Shown in pieces: positions 28,295-37,606 of a stretch of 64,000 bases of DNA. Positions within the stretch are counted from its first letter, which is position 1. Each line of letters starts with the position of its first letter. The position numbers were made by a program, and so were the translations under genes. Source of the DNA: Algoriphagus ratkowskyi (lineage in GTDB: Bacteria; Bacteroidota; Bacteroidia; Cytophagales; Cyclobacteriaceae). Below the pieces are notes generated by a model that did no database searches, was not told the DNA's origin, and was given only the letters and a program-made list of their open reading frames with translations. Location of the stretch: assembly GCF_002150505.1 (NCBI RefSeq), contig NZ_MSSV01000007.1:1-64000 (forward strand). The letters are read 5' to 3'.

Positions 28295-28340
28295 AGGGCT
28301 AAATGATGGTACATCAATGTTCCGATCATTTAGCCCTTTT
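28295..28340 (+). terminator. Intrinsic terminator after the small Asp-box gene
   Basis: Perfect 13-bp inverted repeat AGGGCTAAATGAT / ATCATTTAGCCCT (28295-28307, 28325-28337) followed by TTT. Confidence 0.8.
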
Positions 28341-28427
28341 CCATTAAATATGGATTGTATTAAAGTGATTTCTTGATACCTTAAACCTTAACAAATTCTT
28401 TAAGTCTAACTAGAAATTCCTTAAGCC

Positions 28428-28937
28428 ATGCTGAAAAAAATCGGATTAGTAATTTTAGTCATCCTACTTGCCATACAGTTTATCCCTTATGAGAAGAATG
28501 AAGGCAAACCTGCGGAACACCCGATTTCTGGGAGCTACGATATCCCTGACAATGTCAATAAGTTACTCATCAATGCCTGTAACAACTGCCATACAAATAC
28601 CTCCGAATACCCTTGGTATGCTAGCATTGAGCCAGTTGGATATTGGCTGAATGATCATATACAGGAAGGAAAAGGTCATTTGAATTTTGACGAATTTACC
28701 AATCGACCACTAGCATGGCAGTATCACAAGTGGGAAGAAACTGTAGAAATGGTGGAAGAAAAAGAAATGCCTTTGAAATCCTACACAAATTTCGGACTTC
28801 ACCCTGAAGCAAACATTACCGACGCCGATCGAGAAGTGATTATCAGCTGGGCAAAAGATCAAATGGCTTATTTGAAAGCTACATACCCTGCCGATAGTTT
28901 GGTCAGAAAACAAAGAACACCTCCTCCCTCAGAATAA
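28428..28937 (+). CDS. Haem-binding domain protein (single c-type CxxCH)
   Basis: A 169-residue protein with one N-terminal membrane anchor (residues 1-20) and a periplasmic domain holding C51-N-N-C54-H55. The following 'PWYASIEPVGYWLNDHIQEGKGHLNFDEF' and the late 'MPLKSYTNFGLHPEANITDADREVIISWA' match the haem_bd family (PF14376 type), in which a Met in the second part probably ligates the haem. These proteins are common in Bacteroidota; the electron partner is unknown. The next gene on the same strand begins 64 bp later but is unrelated in function. Confidence 0.9.
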   Translation: MLKKIGLVILVILLAIQFIPYEKNEGKPAEHPISGSYDIPDNVNKLLINACNNCHTNTSEYPWYASIEPVGYWLNDHIQEGKGHLNFDEFTNRPLAWQYHKWEETVEMVEEKEMPLKSYTNFGLHPEANITDADREVIISWAKDQMAYLKATYPADSLVRKQRTPPPSE

Positions 28938-29001
28938 ATTATCACGTCATTATAGTAGAAAGCGTAGCATTGATATAATGCCTATTTCCTATTTTTAGCA
29001 T

Positions 29002-30003
29002 ATGAGTAAAATCCAAGACAACGAAGTACGATGGGGAATTCTCGGCGTGGGAAATGTCTGCGAAGTCAAATCCGCACCAGCCATGAATCTCGTTCCAAAT
29101 AGCAAAATAGTGGCAGTAATGCGTCGCTCGGAAGAAAAAGTAAAAGACTATGCCGAACGACACAGTATCTCCAAGTGGTACACTTCTGCCAGTGATCTGA
29201 TCAATGATGCAGAGGTGAACGCAATCTACATTGCCACTCCTCCAAATGCTCATCTGGAATTGGCAAAACTTGCTGCCGCTGCAGGCAAACCTGTCTATGT
29301 GGAGAAACCTATGGCACGAACTCATGCAGAATGCCTGGAGATGATCGAGGTTTGCGAAAAAGCGAATGTCTCTCTTTATGTCGCTTATTATAGAAGAGAA
29401 TTACCGCACTTCCGCAAAATCAAAGAGCTAATGGATGCTGGGATTCTGGGAGAAATCAGAACGGTCCACATCAATTTAAAACAAAAACTAGATGCCACTT
29501 TAATCACAAAAGTGGAAACCAATTGGCGGGTAGATCCTGAGCTGGCTGGTGGCGGATATTTCTTTGACTTGGCTTCACACCAATTAGATTTGATGGACTT
29601 TTTCTTTGGGAAAATCACACATGCTAATGGATTTGCTTCCAATCAGGCCAAAAGCTACGAAGCCGAGGATATTGTTTCTGGAAGTTTCGTCTTCAACAGT
29701 GGAGTTCTGGGCTCAGGCAACTGGTGCTTCACGACTTCTGCAAATGCAGAAGTAGATGAAACCATCATCTACGGCAGTAAGGGAACGATTCGATTCGAGA
29801 CTTTTGGTAAAGGTGAATTCACTCTTAATACAGATGAAAAAGGAACTCAGGACTTCTCCTTTGAACTGCCAAAGCATATTCAACAACCTCTTATCAAAAC
29901 CATCGTCGGTGATCTTCTTGGAACCGAAACCTGCAAAAGCACGGGCATCAGCGGAGCAAGAGCCAATTGGGTAATGGATCAATTGGTGAAGGAAAGAGTC
30001 TAA
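29002..30003 (+). CDS. Cytoplasmic Gfo/Idh/MocA-family oxidoreductase
   Basis: A 333-residue NAD(P)-dependent dehydrogenase without signal peptide. Rossmann motif 'VRWGILGVGNVCE', family motif 'VEKPMARTH' with both Glu and Lys kept, and the substrate-side 'LAGGGYFFDLASHQLDLMDFFFG', whose His is the usual catalytic candidate. Resembles trans-1,2-dihydrobenzene-1,2-diol dehydrogenase/xylose dehydrogenase-like members. It is probably involved in sugar or cyclitol oxidation. TATTTTTA lies close upstream but is a weak promoter match. A degenerate A/C-rich repeat follows the stop directly. Confidence 0.9.
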   Translation: MSKIQDNEVRWGILGVGNVCEVKSAPAMNLVPNSKIVAVMRRSEEKVKDYAERHSISKWYTSASDLINDAEVNAIYIATPPNAHLELAKLAAAAGKPVYVEKPMARTHAECLEMIEVCEKANVSLYVAYYRRELPHFRKIKELMDAGILGEIRTVHINLKQKLDATLITKVETNWRVDPELAGGGYFFDLASHQLDLMDFFFGKITHANGFASNQAKSYEAEDIVSGSFVFNSGVLGSGNWCFTTSANAEVDETIIYGSKGTIRFETFGKGEFTLNTDEKGTQDFSFELPKHIQQPLIKTIVGDLLGTETCKSTGISGARANWVMDQLVKERV

Positions 30004-30597
30004 TCGGTTTTTTTAACCACAAAGGCCTCAGAGAAGGACGCAAAGAGTGAAGATAATCTTGACGAAATACAACCTTATCAAACATTTATCTTAATAATAT
30101 TTTAGAACAAAATCGTACTAGTGTCCCATCGGGACAACTCGTTTTTTAGTTTTGATATTCACCGTTCTCTCACGTTCCAGAGTAACGTATGGTGTCTTTC
30201 AAACTGAATATATAGCATGAATTCAAGAATTTCAAATCGAAAAAACATGGAATATAAGCCGTCAGTACAGACACGCAAGCGATGAAAATTCACCATTACT
30301 AATAGGGCTGAAGGACCGCTATACCAAAGCCCAGCTCGATAGGGCTGGGTTATAAAAATGGAAGTCATTAGCAAAAGCTCTGAAAGAGCGAAATATCCTC
30401 TGCCCCTCTATTTCCATCTCAAAAAACCAAAATATACCTGGATAGTAATCCATTCCTAACACCGCGAGACAGCATTACAAATTATTTTTCTCTAGCTTAT
30501 TTCAGCCTCCTCCGAATTTTCTTACCCGCACCTTAGTTAACCCTTTCATGCGGCGCTTTGCTGCTTTTCAACTAACCATTTTTAATTCAACCAAGCA
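30004..30597. repeat. Intergenic palindromic repeat cluster
   Basis: No gene. Immediately after the previous stop is an ACCACAAAGGCCTCAGAG-type sequence, a degenerate short repeat that also follows the stops at 33667 and 56588. Further on are GTCCCATCGGGAC (about 30122), AGCCCAGCTCGATAGGGCTGGG (about 30328-30350) and GCTCTGAAAGAGC (about 30377), all short palindromes of the kind scattered in Bacteroidota spacers. The promoter for the SDR gene should be near 30500-30590. Confidence 0.6.
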
Positions 30598-31392
30598 ATG
30601 GACTTAAAATTAGAAGACAAAAAAGCATTCATCTCTGGATCCACAGCAGGAATTGGTTTTGCTATCGCAAAGAGATTCTTGTTAGAAGGAGCCACTGTAA
30701 TCATAAACGGCAGATCACTGGAAGGCATAGACAAAGCCATTGCAGATTTGAAAGCTGAAACAGGATCTGATAAAGTCACTGGTATTGCGGCTGATTTCTC
30801 CAAAGTAGAAGAGGTAGACAACTTATTGAAAGCTCTTCCTGAAGTAGATATTTTGATCAACAACGCTGGCATTTTTGAGCCAAAAGCTTTTGTAGATATT
30901 CCTGACGAAGATTGGTTTAGATTCTTCGAAATGAATGTAATGAGCGGAATTCGCCTTTCCAGGCAATATTTCCCAAAAATGCTCGCTAAAAACTGGGGGA
31001 GAATCATCTTCATATCCAGCGAATCAGGTGTATTCATCCCTGATGAGATGATCCATTACGGTATGACCAAAACTGCTCAACTTGCTGTGGCTCGAGGTTT
31101 GGCCGAACTCACCAAAGGCACGAATGTCACGGTCAACTCTATTTTACCTGGGCCAACCAAATCAAAAGGTGTAGGCAAATTCATTGAAGACATGTCCGAT
31201 TCCAGCGGTAAGTCTGTAGAAAAAGTAGAAGAAGCATTCTTCCAAGACATGAGACCCACTTCTCTAATTCAACGATTTGCAGCTGTAGAAGAAGTGGCTG
31301 ATACGGTTGTCTACTACTCAAGCCCATTGGCTTCAGCTACCAATGGCGCGGCGATCCGAGTAGAAGGTGGACTAGTAAAGTCAATTATTTAA
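30598..31392 (+). CDS. Short-chain dehydrogenase/reductase (SDR)
   Basis: A 264-residue classical SDR. Cofactor motif S-G-S-T-A-G-I-G at residues 13-20, N88-N-A-G91, catalytic Ser in 'FISSESG' (140-141) and Y154-G-M-T-K158. The Arg in 'INGRS' after strand 2 favours NADP(H). No signal peptide. The substrate cannot be predicted; annotation as 3-oxoacyl reductase-like would be generic. The neighbouring sugar-active genes are not clearly co-transcribed, because an inverted repeat follows. Confidence 0.93.
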   Translation: MDLKLEDKKAFISGSTAGIGFAIAKRFLLEGATVIINGRSLEGIDKAIADLKAETGSDKVTGIAADFSKVEEVDNLLKALPEVDILINNAGIFEPKAFVDIPDEDWFRFFEMNVMSGIRLSRQYFPKMLAKNWGRIIFISSESGVFIPDEMIHYGMTKTAQLAVARGLAELTKGTNVTVNSILPGPTKSKGVGKFIEDMSDSSGKSVEKVEEAFFQDMRPTSLIQRFAAVEEVADTVVYYSSPLASATNGAAIRVEGGLVKSII

Positions 31393-31396
31393 ATAA

Positions 31397-31441
31397 GTTT
31401 TGCCTGATCAGTAATATTATTGTTTATTGATCAGGCAAAAC
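31397..31441 (+). terminator. Terminator-like perfect inverted repeat after the SDR gene
   Basis: Perfect 14-bp arms GTTTTGCCTGATCA / TGATCAGGCAAAAC (31397-31410, 31428-31441) around an AT-rich loop. It is not followed by a T run, so it may be an attenuator or an mRNA 3'-end stabiliser rather than a simple terminator. The next gene starts 19 bp later, so the hairpin sits in its leader. Confidence 0.55.
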
Positions 31442-31459
31442 CTCTAGTTAAATAAACTC

Positions 31460-33667
31460 ATGCTAAAGAGTATATTAGGAAGGCCATGGCTTTCTGCTCC
31501 AGTATTACTTCATAGAAAAAGTCACCAACTCTATTCTTTAATACTCCTCTTTTTGATTTTTAGCTTCAATGCTTTTGCGCAGCAAAGTAAAAATGACTGG
31601 TTACTTTTTGATAAATCATATCCAGCAGAATTAATCAAAACCTCAGAAAATGAGCTTACGATAAGCAATGGCCTCGTGCAGCGCAGTTTCTACCTCGCTC
31701 CCAACCTAGTTTGCTACGACTTTAAAAACCTCATGAATGGCGAGCAGTTGCTACGTTCTGTGTTGCCGGAAGCGGAAGTTACTATAGCTGGAAAAGAATA
31801 TGCTGTAGGTGGGAAACTTGAGCTTCCTGAAAAAGGATATTTCTTAAAAGAATGGCTGAAGGATCTGGAGAAAGGCGAAAACAACTTTCAATATCAGAGC
31901 TATAAGGTCTCCGAAATCACCCCGCACTTCCCTACCAAGATTGCTTATTGGACAGGTAAACCCTTGCCTGCAAAAGGTATAAAAATCTCATTTACTTATG
32001 CTCATCCTGAATTGACAGGCCTAACTCTGGATATTCATTATGAGATTTTCGACAACCTTCCTCTTATCTCCAAGTACCTAACAATGGAAACTCAGGGCAA
32101 TAACTCCTATCAAATCGATCAGGTAAAGCATGAATTACTTGCCGTCGTTGAAGAAGAATCTGCCGTTGTAGGAGCTACTGAAAAGATGAAAAAGCAGCAT
32201 CAATTGTATGTAGAGAACAATTTTGCATTCAATAACTCTATGCAAGCTGAACTGAGCAATCAGGCTTCCCATTGGAAAATGGACTCTAGCTACACCTCAC
32301 AAGTGAACTACAATTACGAAACTCCTGCTATTTTGGAAATTTATCCGGAGAAAGGAATTGGGATTTCACTTGAACCGGGTGATCATTTTGAGTCTATTCG
32401 AAGCTATGAATTGGTGCTCGATTCTTACGATCGGGAGAGAAATGGATTGGCAAGAAAGAAGATGTATCGCACCATTGCGCCATGGGTTCTTCAGAATCCT
32501 ATCTTCATGCATTTGGTGAGCAAAAATGATGAGCAAGTCAAAACGGCAATTGAGCAATGCGTAGCCACAGGTTACGAAGCCTTGATCCTGAGCTTTGGCA
32601 GCCATATCAATATGGAGGATGATTCTCCGGAGAATATCGCCCGTTGGAAATCTCTGGCGGACTATGCGCATGAGCGTGGTATTAAAATCGGTGGATATTC
32701 TCTCTTTAGCTCTCGCAGTATTAATGCTGAAACAGATGTCATCAGCCCGATTACTGGCAAACCAGGAGGAGCGTTCTTCGGAAATGCACCTTGTCTAGCC
32801 AGCGAATGGGGTTTGGATTACCTCCAAAAACTCAAAAGCTTTTACACAGAAACTGGGTTTGATATATTTGAGAACGACGGCCCATATCCAGGTGATGTCT
32901 GCGCCTCCACTTCTCACCCCGGACATCATGGTTTAGAAGATTCTCAGTGGGTACAGATCAATCTTCAAAAGGGACTTTACCAGTGGATGAATGGCGAAGG
33001 GATTTACATCAATGCGCCTGACTGGTACTTTTTGGACGGTTCACACAAAATCGCCTTAGGCTATCGTGAAGTCAACTTCTCACTTTCGCGTGAGCAACAA
33101 AAAATTCTCAATCGTCAAAATATCTATGATGCCACTTGGGAGAAAACTCCTTCCATGGGTTGGGGATTTGTACCACTGACAGTCTATCAAGGCGGTGGAG
33201 CGGATGCAGTGCTGGAACCACTTTCTGAGCATCTAACCGACTACAAGCAACTCATGATGCAATATTATGGAGCTGGCGTGCAAGCTTGCTATCGTGGCCC
33301 TAGATTGTATGACACCGAGGAGACCAAGCAAGTAGTGATCGATGTGATCGACTGGTACAAGGAATATCGTGATATCCTAAACGCAGACATCGTCCGACTG
33401 AGAAGAGCTGATGGTAGAGACTGGGATGGCTGGATGCACGTGGACCCAAAAGGAAAAGAAAAAGGTTTGGCTATGCTTTTCAACCCAACTTCAGAACCTA
33501 TCAAGAAATCTATCAATGTGCCACTTTACTACTCTGGCCTAGCTCAAACAGCCAAAATCCAAATTGAAGATGGAGCAGCAAAGAGCTACCAACTCAATCG
33601 AGACTATTCTGTTGACATTCAAATAGAAATTCCTGCAGGCGGATATACTTGGTTTGTGGTGGAATGA
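31460..33667 (+). CDS. Alpha-galactosidase-like secreted glycoside hydrolase
   Basis: A 735-residue exported protein. The signal peptide is long (hydrophobic core about 26-38, 'SLILLFLIFSFNAFA', cleavage near A-F-A-Q). Residues about 50-330 look like the beta-sandwich domain of clan GH-D enzymes. A TIM barrel follows, with the acidic motif 'GFDIFENDGPYPGDVC' near residue 470, a candidate nucleophile region, and 'YGAGVQACYRGPRLYDTEE' later. The C terminus is a small beta domain ('GLAMLFNPTSEPI'). I assign alpha-galactosidase-like (GH36/GH27-type) by overall pattern; sugar specificity is uncertain. An ACCTCAAAGAATCACAGAG repeat follows the stop. Confidence 0.72.
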   Translation: MLKSILGRPWLSAPVLLHRKSHQLYSLILLFLIFSFNAFAQQSKNDWLLFDKSYPAELIKTSENELTISNGLVQRSFYLAPNLVCYDFKNLMNGEQLLRSVLPEAEVTIAGKEYAVGGKLELPEKGYFLKEWLKDLEKGENNFQYQSYKVSEITPHFPTKIAYWTGKPLPAKGIKISFTYAHPELTGLTLDIHYEIFDNLPLISKYLTMETQGNNSYQIDQVKHELLAVVEEESAVVGATEKMKKQHQLYVENNFAFNNSMQAELSNQASHWKMDSSYTSQVNYNYETPAILEIYPEKGIGISLEPGDHFESIRSYELVLDSYDRERNGLARKKMYRTIAPWVLQNPIFMHLVSKNDEQVKTAIEQCVATGYEALILSFGSHINMEDDSPENIARWKSLADYAHERGIKIGGYSLFSSRSINAETDVISPITGKPGGAFFGNAPCLASEWGLDYLQKLKSFYTETGFDIFENDGPYPGDVCASTSHPGHHGLEDSQWVQINLQKGLYQWMNGEGIYINAPDWYFLDGSHKIALGYREVNFSLSREQQKILNRQNIYDATWEKTPSMGWGFVPLTVYQGGGADAVLEPLSEHLTDYKQLMMQYYGAGVQACYRGPRLYDTEETKQVVIDVIDWYKEYRDILNADIVRLRRADGRDWDGWMHVDPKGKEKGLAMLFNPTSEPIKKSINVPLYYSGLAQTAKIQIEDGAAKSYQLNRDYSVDIQIEIPAGGYTWFVVE

Positions 33668-33775
33668 AAAATCTACCTCAAAGAATCACAGAGTTTTACG
33701 CTGAGAGCACTAAGTTGTCCTGCTTCTCCAGAAGCAGGATCCGCTGTTCAGCTATTTGACTTCTAAACATCTCTG

Positions 33776-34262
33776 TGCAGAATTTGCAATCCTGAAACTA
33801 AATCTTAGGATTTATAATCCGAATACTCGCATAGTTAAGTTTAATATAGGATTATATCTCCTTTTCCAAATGTGCCATTCGTGAAGACACGAACGGCGGC
33901 GATAGTTGTTCAGGGTTTGTAATCCTGAACAGCTAGCGCTGGGCTTATAACCCTTCTGCTAAAATCGCTGAGTATAAAGTAGGATTAAAAATCCTTTGAT
34001 ATTCTTCGGAATTTAGAAGAGCAGGAGTTTCGCCCTTTCAGGGCTTCTTTCAAATCTTCATGTGCTTTACCCCCGGCTTTGCCGAGGGTTATGAATTGTT
34101 TCAATCCTTCGGATCTTCACAGAGGAAACATGGCTGTTCAGGATTACAAATCCTGAACAACTATCGCTGGGTTTGTAACCCTTTTACTCACATTACTGAG
34201 TTTAACCTAGCATTAAAAATTCTATGATATTTCTTCGAATTTCAAATTTCGAAGAGCAGGTT
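33776..34262. repeat. Three diverged copies of a palindromic 120-130-bp repeat
   Basis: Units at about 33776-33865 (degenerate), 33903-34025 and 34133-34262 share the order 'TTCAGGrTTTGTAATCCTGAACA - GCTAGCGCTGGG - TTATAACCCTT - GCTGAGT - AGGATTAAAAATCC - CTTCGAATTT - GAAGAGCAGG'. The best copy has a perfect 11-bp palindrome, TGTTCAGGATT / AATCCTGAACA (34135-34145, 34149-34159). Between units lies a palindrome CCCCCGGCTTTGCCGAGGG (about 34070). The repeats look like REP-type sequences; no REP-associated transposase is in the window. Confidence 0.75.
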
Positions 34263-34300
34263 CTCCAGAAGAAGGACTTTGACTGCTCCTATTTTCATAA

Positions 34301-34484
34301 ATGCCCCATCGGGGCAAACTATGGGTAGCTTTTGTTATGTACGAAATTTTGCTGTGCCGTTAGGTACAGCGCTAATTTCATCAATTACCATAGAGTCGTA
34401 CCTAAAGGCACATCAGGTTTTCTATTATAAATCTTTCTACCCATAGTTTGTCTCCGCCTCAGCGGACAGGCACTAAAGGGGCAG
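34301..34484. repeat. Large nested inverted repeat (intergenic palindromic element)
   Basis: Outer arms TGCCCC / GGGGCA, then a perfect 14-bp pair CAAACTATGGGTAG / CTACCCATAGTTTG (34315-34328, 34437-34450), and inside these TGTGCCGTTAGGTAC / GTACCTAAAGGCACA (about 34353-34367 and 34398-34412, one mismatch). The whole 184 bp can fold into one long interrupted stem. The inner 'GTGCC-TTAGGTAC' sequence resembles palindromes I have seen in many Bacteroidota spacers. Confidence 0.7.
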
Positions 34485-34676
34485 CTTGAGAATACGCGTC
34501 TATTTGCGTCCCGATAGCTCGGGATTCATCGCAAATCTGCGGGAAACAAACCCATTCATCAAATCACCCTAGAACAGGATAGGTTTACCCGACAAAACCA
34601 CTATTTTTCAATTGTAAGATCAGTAGGCTGCTAATACTCAGCAAGTACTTAATCGTTTGCTTTACTTAGAACACAC

Positions 34677-37157
34677 TTGAAAAATCAATCTCAAAAATCT
34701 TCGTTCCTCCCATTACCCCTCTTTCTACTTGGAGCGGCATTACTTTTCATCAATTACTCAGCATTTGCACAGACTGAAGTTGTAGAAGAACCTGCTTTTT
34801 GGCTCTGGCAATTCCTAGGTCGACTTCATCCCCTGATCGTCCATTTTCCTATTGCTTTGATAGTAGTGGCGGCATTGATGGAGCTGTTTACTTGGAGGAA
34901 GTTCAAATCCAAGATCAGGCCTGGAATAATGATTTTGGCAACTATCGGTGCGGCAAGCGCAATTATCGCAGCTCCGATGGGCTGGCTCTTAGCTACGAAT
35001 GAAGGCACTTCTGGCGAACTTCTGGATTTGCATCAATGGATAGGAATTGGAACCGCCGTTTTGAGTTTGATCACCTTATTCTTCCTCTCCAAAATCCCGC
35101 GCAGACCATCTCGATCTCAGATAAAAGTTTTCAGGTTTTCACTATTCCTAACTGCCATCTGCGTATCTGTTGCAGGACATTTTGGAGGATCACTTACGCA
35201 CGGGGAAGATTTCCTCACGGAAGTTTTACCACGTGAGGCCGATGAATCGGAAATTGAAAAAACGCCGATAAATCTAGCTTCCTACAGCGCAGAACTCAGT
35301 CCAGAAAAAGAGATGAAACTGATCGGGGAAGTTCGGATGGTCTTGGCGCACAATTGCTACAAATGCCATAGCGGAGCAAAGATGGAAGGGGAATTACGAT
35401 TGGATGAAAAAGAGTTTCTCTTTGCAGGAGGCGAAAATGGTCAGATTCTAATCCCCGGAAATCCCGGTGAAAGTGAGATTATCCGCAGAATTAACCTGCG
35501 CAAAAACCATGATGATGTAATGCCTTCCAAAGGCAAACTACTCAGCAAAGACGAACGAGATTTGATCGCGCTTTGGATCTCCAAAGGCGCTCCTTGGCCA
35601 GATGGCGCTGCTCAACAATCCGTATATCGAGTTGCTGAACTTGCACCTCGAAACCCTACACTTCCTGCCTACAAAGCCGGTTTGGACAATCCCATCGATC
35701 TCTGGGTGGATGAATACTTCCAGGAAAACAAGCTGGAGTGGAAGGGACTTGTGGACGACAAAACCTATCTCCGCAGGATCTACTTAGATATCACGGGAAT
35801 GATTCCGAGTCCACAGGAATTGGATGAATTCAGAAAAGACACACGTCCTGACAAGCGAAGCATCTGGCTTCAGGATCTATTGAAGCAATCGGATGATTAT
35901 GCCACGCATTGGCTCACTTTCTGGAATGACGCCTTGCGAAATGACTACACCGGCACAGGCTACATCACCAAAGGCCGATACAATATCACGGACTGGCTTT
36001 ACACTTCGCTAAGAGACAATAAAGCATACGATCAGTTCGTCAGGGAATTGCTCAATCCCACCGAAAAGTCCAAGGGTTTCATAGAGGGAATCAAATGGCG
36101 TGGAACAGTCAATGCCAGTCAGCGAACAGAAATGCAGGCTGCGCAAAATGTGGGACAGGTGATTTTAGGTTTGAACCTAAAATGTGCCTCCTGTCACGAT
36201 AGTTTTATCTCGGACTGGAAACTCGAAGAGTCTTACGCTTTCGCCAATATTTTCGCAGACTCTACCCTCGAGGTCAGTCGCTGTGAAGTGCCTACGGGGA
36301 AAATGGCTAAGACAGCAATCCTTTGGGAGGAATTGGGGGATATAGATAGTGCTGCTACCAAAGCTGAAAAGCTCCGACAGCTCGCAGATCGATTGGTGCA
36401 GCCAGCGAATGGCAGAATGTACCGCACGATTGTGAATCGGGTTTGGAAGCAGCTAATGGGTAGAGGAATCGTGGAACCAGTAGATGAGATGGACAATGAG
36501 CCCTGGAGCCAGGATTTACTGGATTGGCTAGCTTCAGATTTCGTGGAAAATGGCTATGATTTGAAGGAGTTGATATACCAGATCGCAAGTTCAAAGGTTT
36601 ATCAATCCCAATCCATAGGCTACGAAACCTATGATGCAGTCATGGCTGATGATTACAAATTCAACGGAATGGTGCGTAGGAGAATGACAGCGGAACAGTT
36701 TTCTGATGCCGTTAGTAAAATCGTCTATCCACTTTTCGCAGATGATGCCATTAAGTACAATCCTTTTGAATTGCAGAAACCCGAGCATGTCACACCGAGC
36801 TTTGCGAGAGCATCCTTGGTGGCAAATAATCCTTTCCTCACGGCTTTGGGCAGACCAAATCGTGAGATTGTGGCTACAAGCCGAGAAGTTCAGGGGAGTT
36901 TATTACAGGCACTTGAACTTACAAACGGAGAACGATTGAATACTGCTTTGCAGAAAGGAGCGGAAAAATGGAAATCTCAACTCAGCGATCCTGTTCAGAT
37001 CACGGAGGAATTATACCTAAAAGCGCTGAACCGAAAACCCAATGAGAAAGAACTGGCCATCGCAAAAGCTGCTCTAGGCGCAAAACCAGATGCTTCCAAA
37101 ATCCAGGATTTATTCTGGGCGGTAATTCTGCTGCCCGAGTTTCAGATGATTGAGTAA
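34677..37157 (+). CDS. DUF2231-cytochrome-DUF1549-DUF1553 membrane protein
   Basis: An 826-residue multi-domain protein from a TTG start. Residues 1-32 are a signal/anchor; 45-170 form a membrane DUF2231 domain ('LGRLHPLIVHFPIALIVVAALMEL', about four helices). A planctomycete-type cytochrome c domain follows with C227-Y-K-C230-H231, then DUF1549 (about 335-545) containing a second C503-A-S-C506-H507, and DUF1553 (about 570-820, 'YRTIVNRVWKQLMGRGIVEPVDEMDNEP', 'RRRMTAEQFSDAV'). Such proteins are paired with DUF1501 proteins, as here (37607), and occur next to sulfatases and glycan genes in Planctomycetes and Bacteroidota. Two c-type haem sites suggest redox function; the actual reaction is unknown. 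Confidence 0.9.
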   Translation: MKNQSQKSSFLPLPLFLLGAALLFINYSAFAQTEVVEEPAFWLWQFLGRLHPLIVHFPIALIVVAALMELFTWRKFKSKIRPGIMILATIGAASAIIAAPMGWLLATNEGTSGELLDLHQWIGIGTAVLSLITLFFLSKIPRRPSRSQIKVFRFSLFLTAICVSVAGHFGGSLTHGEDFLTEVLPREADESEIEKTPINLASYSAELSPEKEMKLIGEVRMVLAHNCYKCHSGAKMEGELRLDEKEFLFAGGENGQILIPGNPGESEIIRRINLRKNHDDVMPSKGKLLSKDERDLIALWISKGAPWPDGAAQQSVYRVAELAPRNPTLPAYKAGLDNPIDLWVDEYFQENKLEWKGLVDDKTYLRRIYLDITGMIPSPQELDEFRKDTRPDKRSIWLQDLLKQSDDYATHWLTFWNDALRNDYTGTGYITKGRYNITDWLYTSLRDNKAYDQFVRELLNPTEKSKGFIEGIKWRGTVNASQRTEMQAAQNVGQVILGLNLKCASCHDSFISDWKLEESYAFANIFADSTLEVSRCEVPTGKMAKTAILWEELGDIDSAATKAEKLRQLADRLVQPANGRMYRTIVNRVWKQLMGRGIVEPVDEMDNEPWSQDLLDWLASDFVENGYDLKELIYQIASSKVYQSQSIGYETYDAVMADDYKFNGMVRRRMTAEQFSDAVSKIVYPLFADDAIKYNPFELQKPEHVTPSFARASLVANNPFLTALGRPNREIVATSREVQGSLLQALELTNGERLNTALQKGAEKWKSQLSDPVQITEELYLKALNRKPNEKELAIAKAALGAKPDASKIQDLFWAVILLPEFQMIE

Positions 37158-37606
37158 AAAAGACGGGAGACAGAAGACAGGAGACGGGAGTATCGTCATT
37201 GCTAGGAGGCACTGCCTGTCCCGATTTATCGGAAATGAAGCAATCTGTAAGTCAGATGACGAGTGCTTGATCTCAGTCGTCAGTCACAGTGATCAGAGAA
37301 AAGAGTTAAGTTTTCAAAGGAAATGAATGAAGTGCAACTGAGGCTACTCCCCCTTTTCAAAGGGGGCAAGGGGGATTTTAAAAAAAATAGACCGAAGACG
37401 GGAGATTCGGACACGCTAAAATTGAACAGCACCTAAGTAGTTTATGATAAAATATCTTCTTTATTGAAACATAAAAGTCTAAAACATCATATAGAATGCT
37501 CCACACTAAGATTAAGGCTACTTCGGTCTTCCGTCTCCAGTCTTCGGTCTGCTAAAACAAAGAAAAAGAGGTTGCTGGCATTAGTGCAAACAAAAAGAGA
37601 AACAAC
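37158..37606. repeat. Repeat-rich spacer, including a probable degenerate copy E of the dispersed element
   Basis: No gene. It begins with GGGAGACAGAAGACAGGAGAC purine-rich repeats, then a hairpin pairing CGTCATTGC (37195) with GATGACG (37256), and a CCCCCTTTTCAAAGGGGG palindrome (about 37349-37366). The last part (about 37465-37590), read on the minus strand, runs 'GCACTAATGCCAGCAACC...TCTTTGTTTTAGCAGACCGAAGACTGG...GAAGACCGAAGTAGCC', matching the first two thirds of copies A and D. This copy lacks a clear second end. Confidence 0.55.

Noticed and set aside
33660-34670. CRISPR array
   Set aside because: The repeated units are long, diverged and palindromic with no uniform spacers, and no cas gene is in the window.
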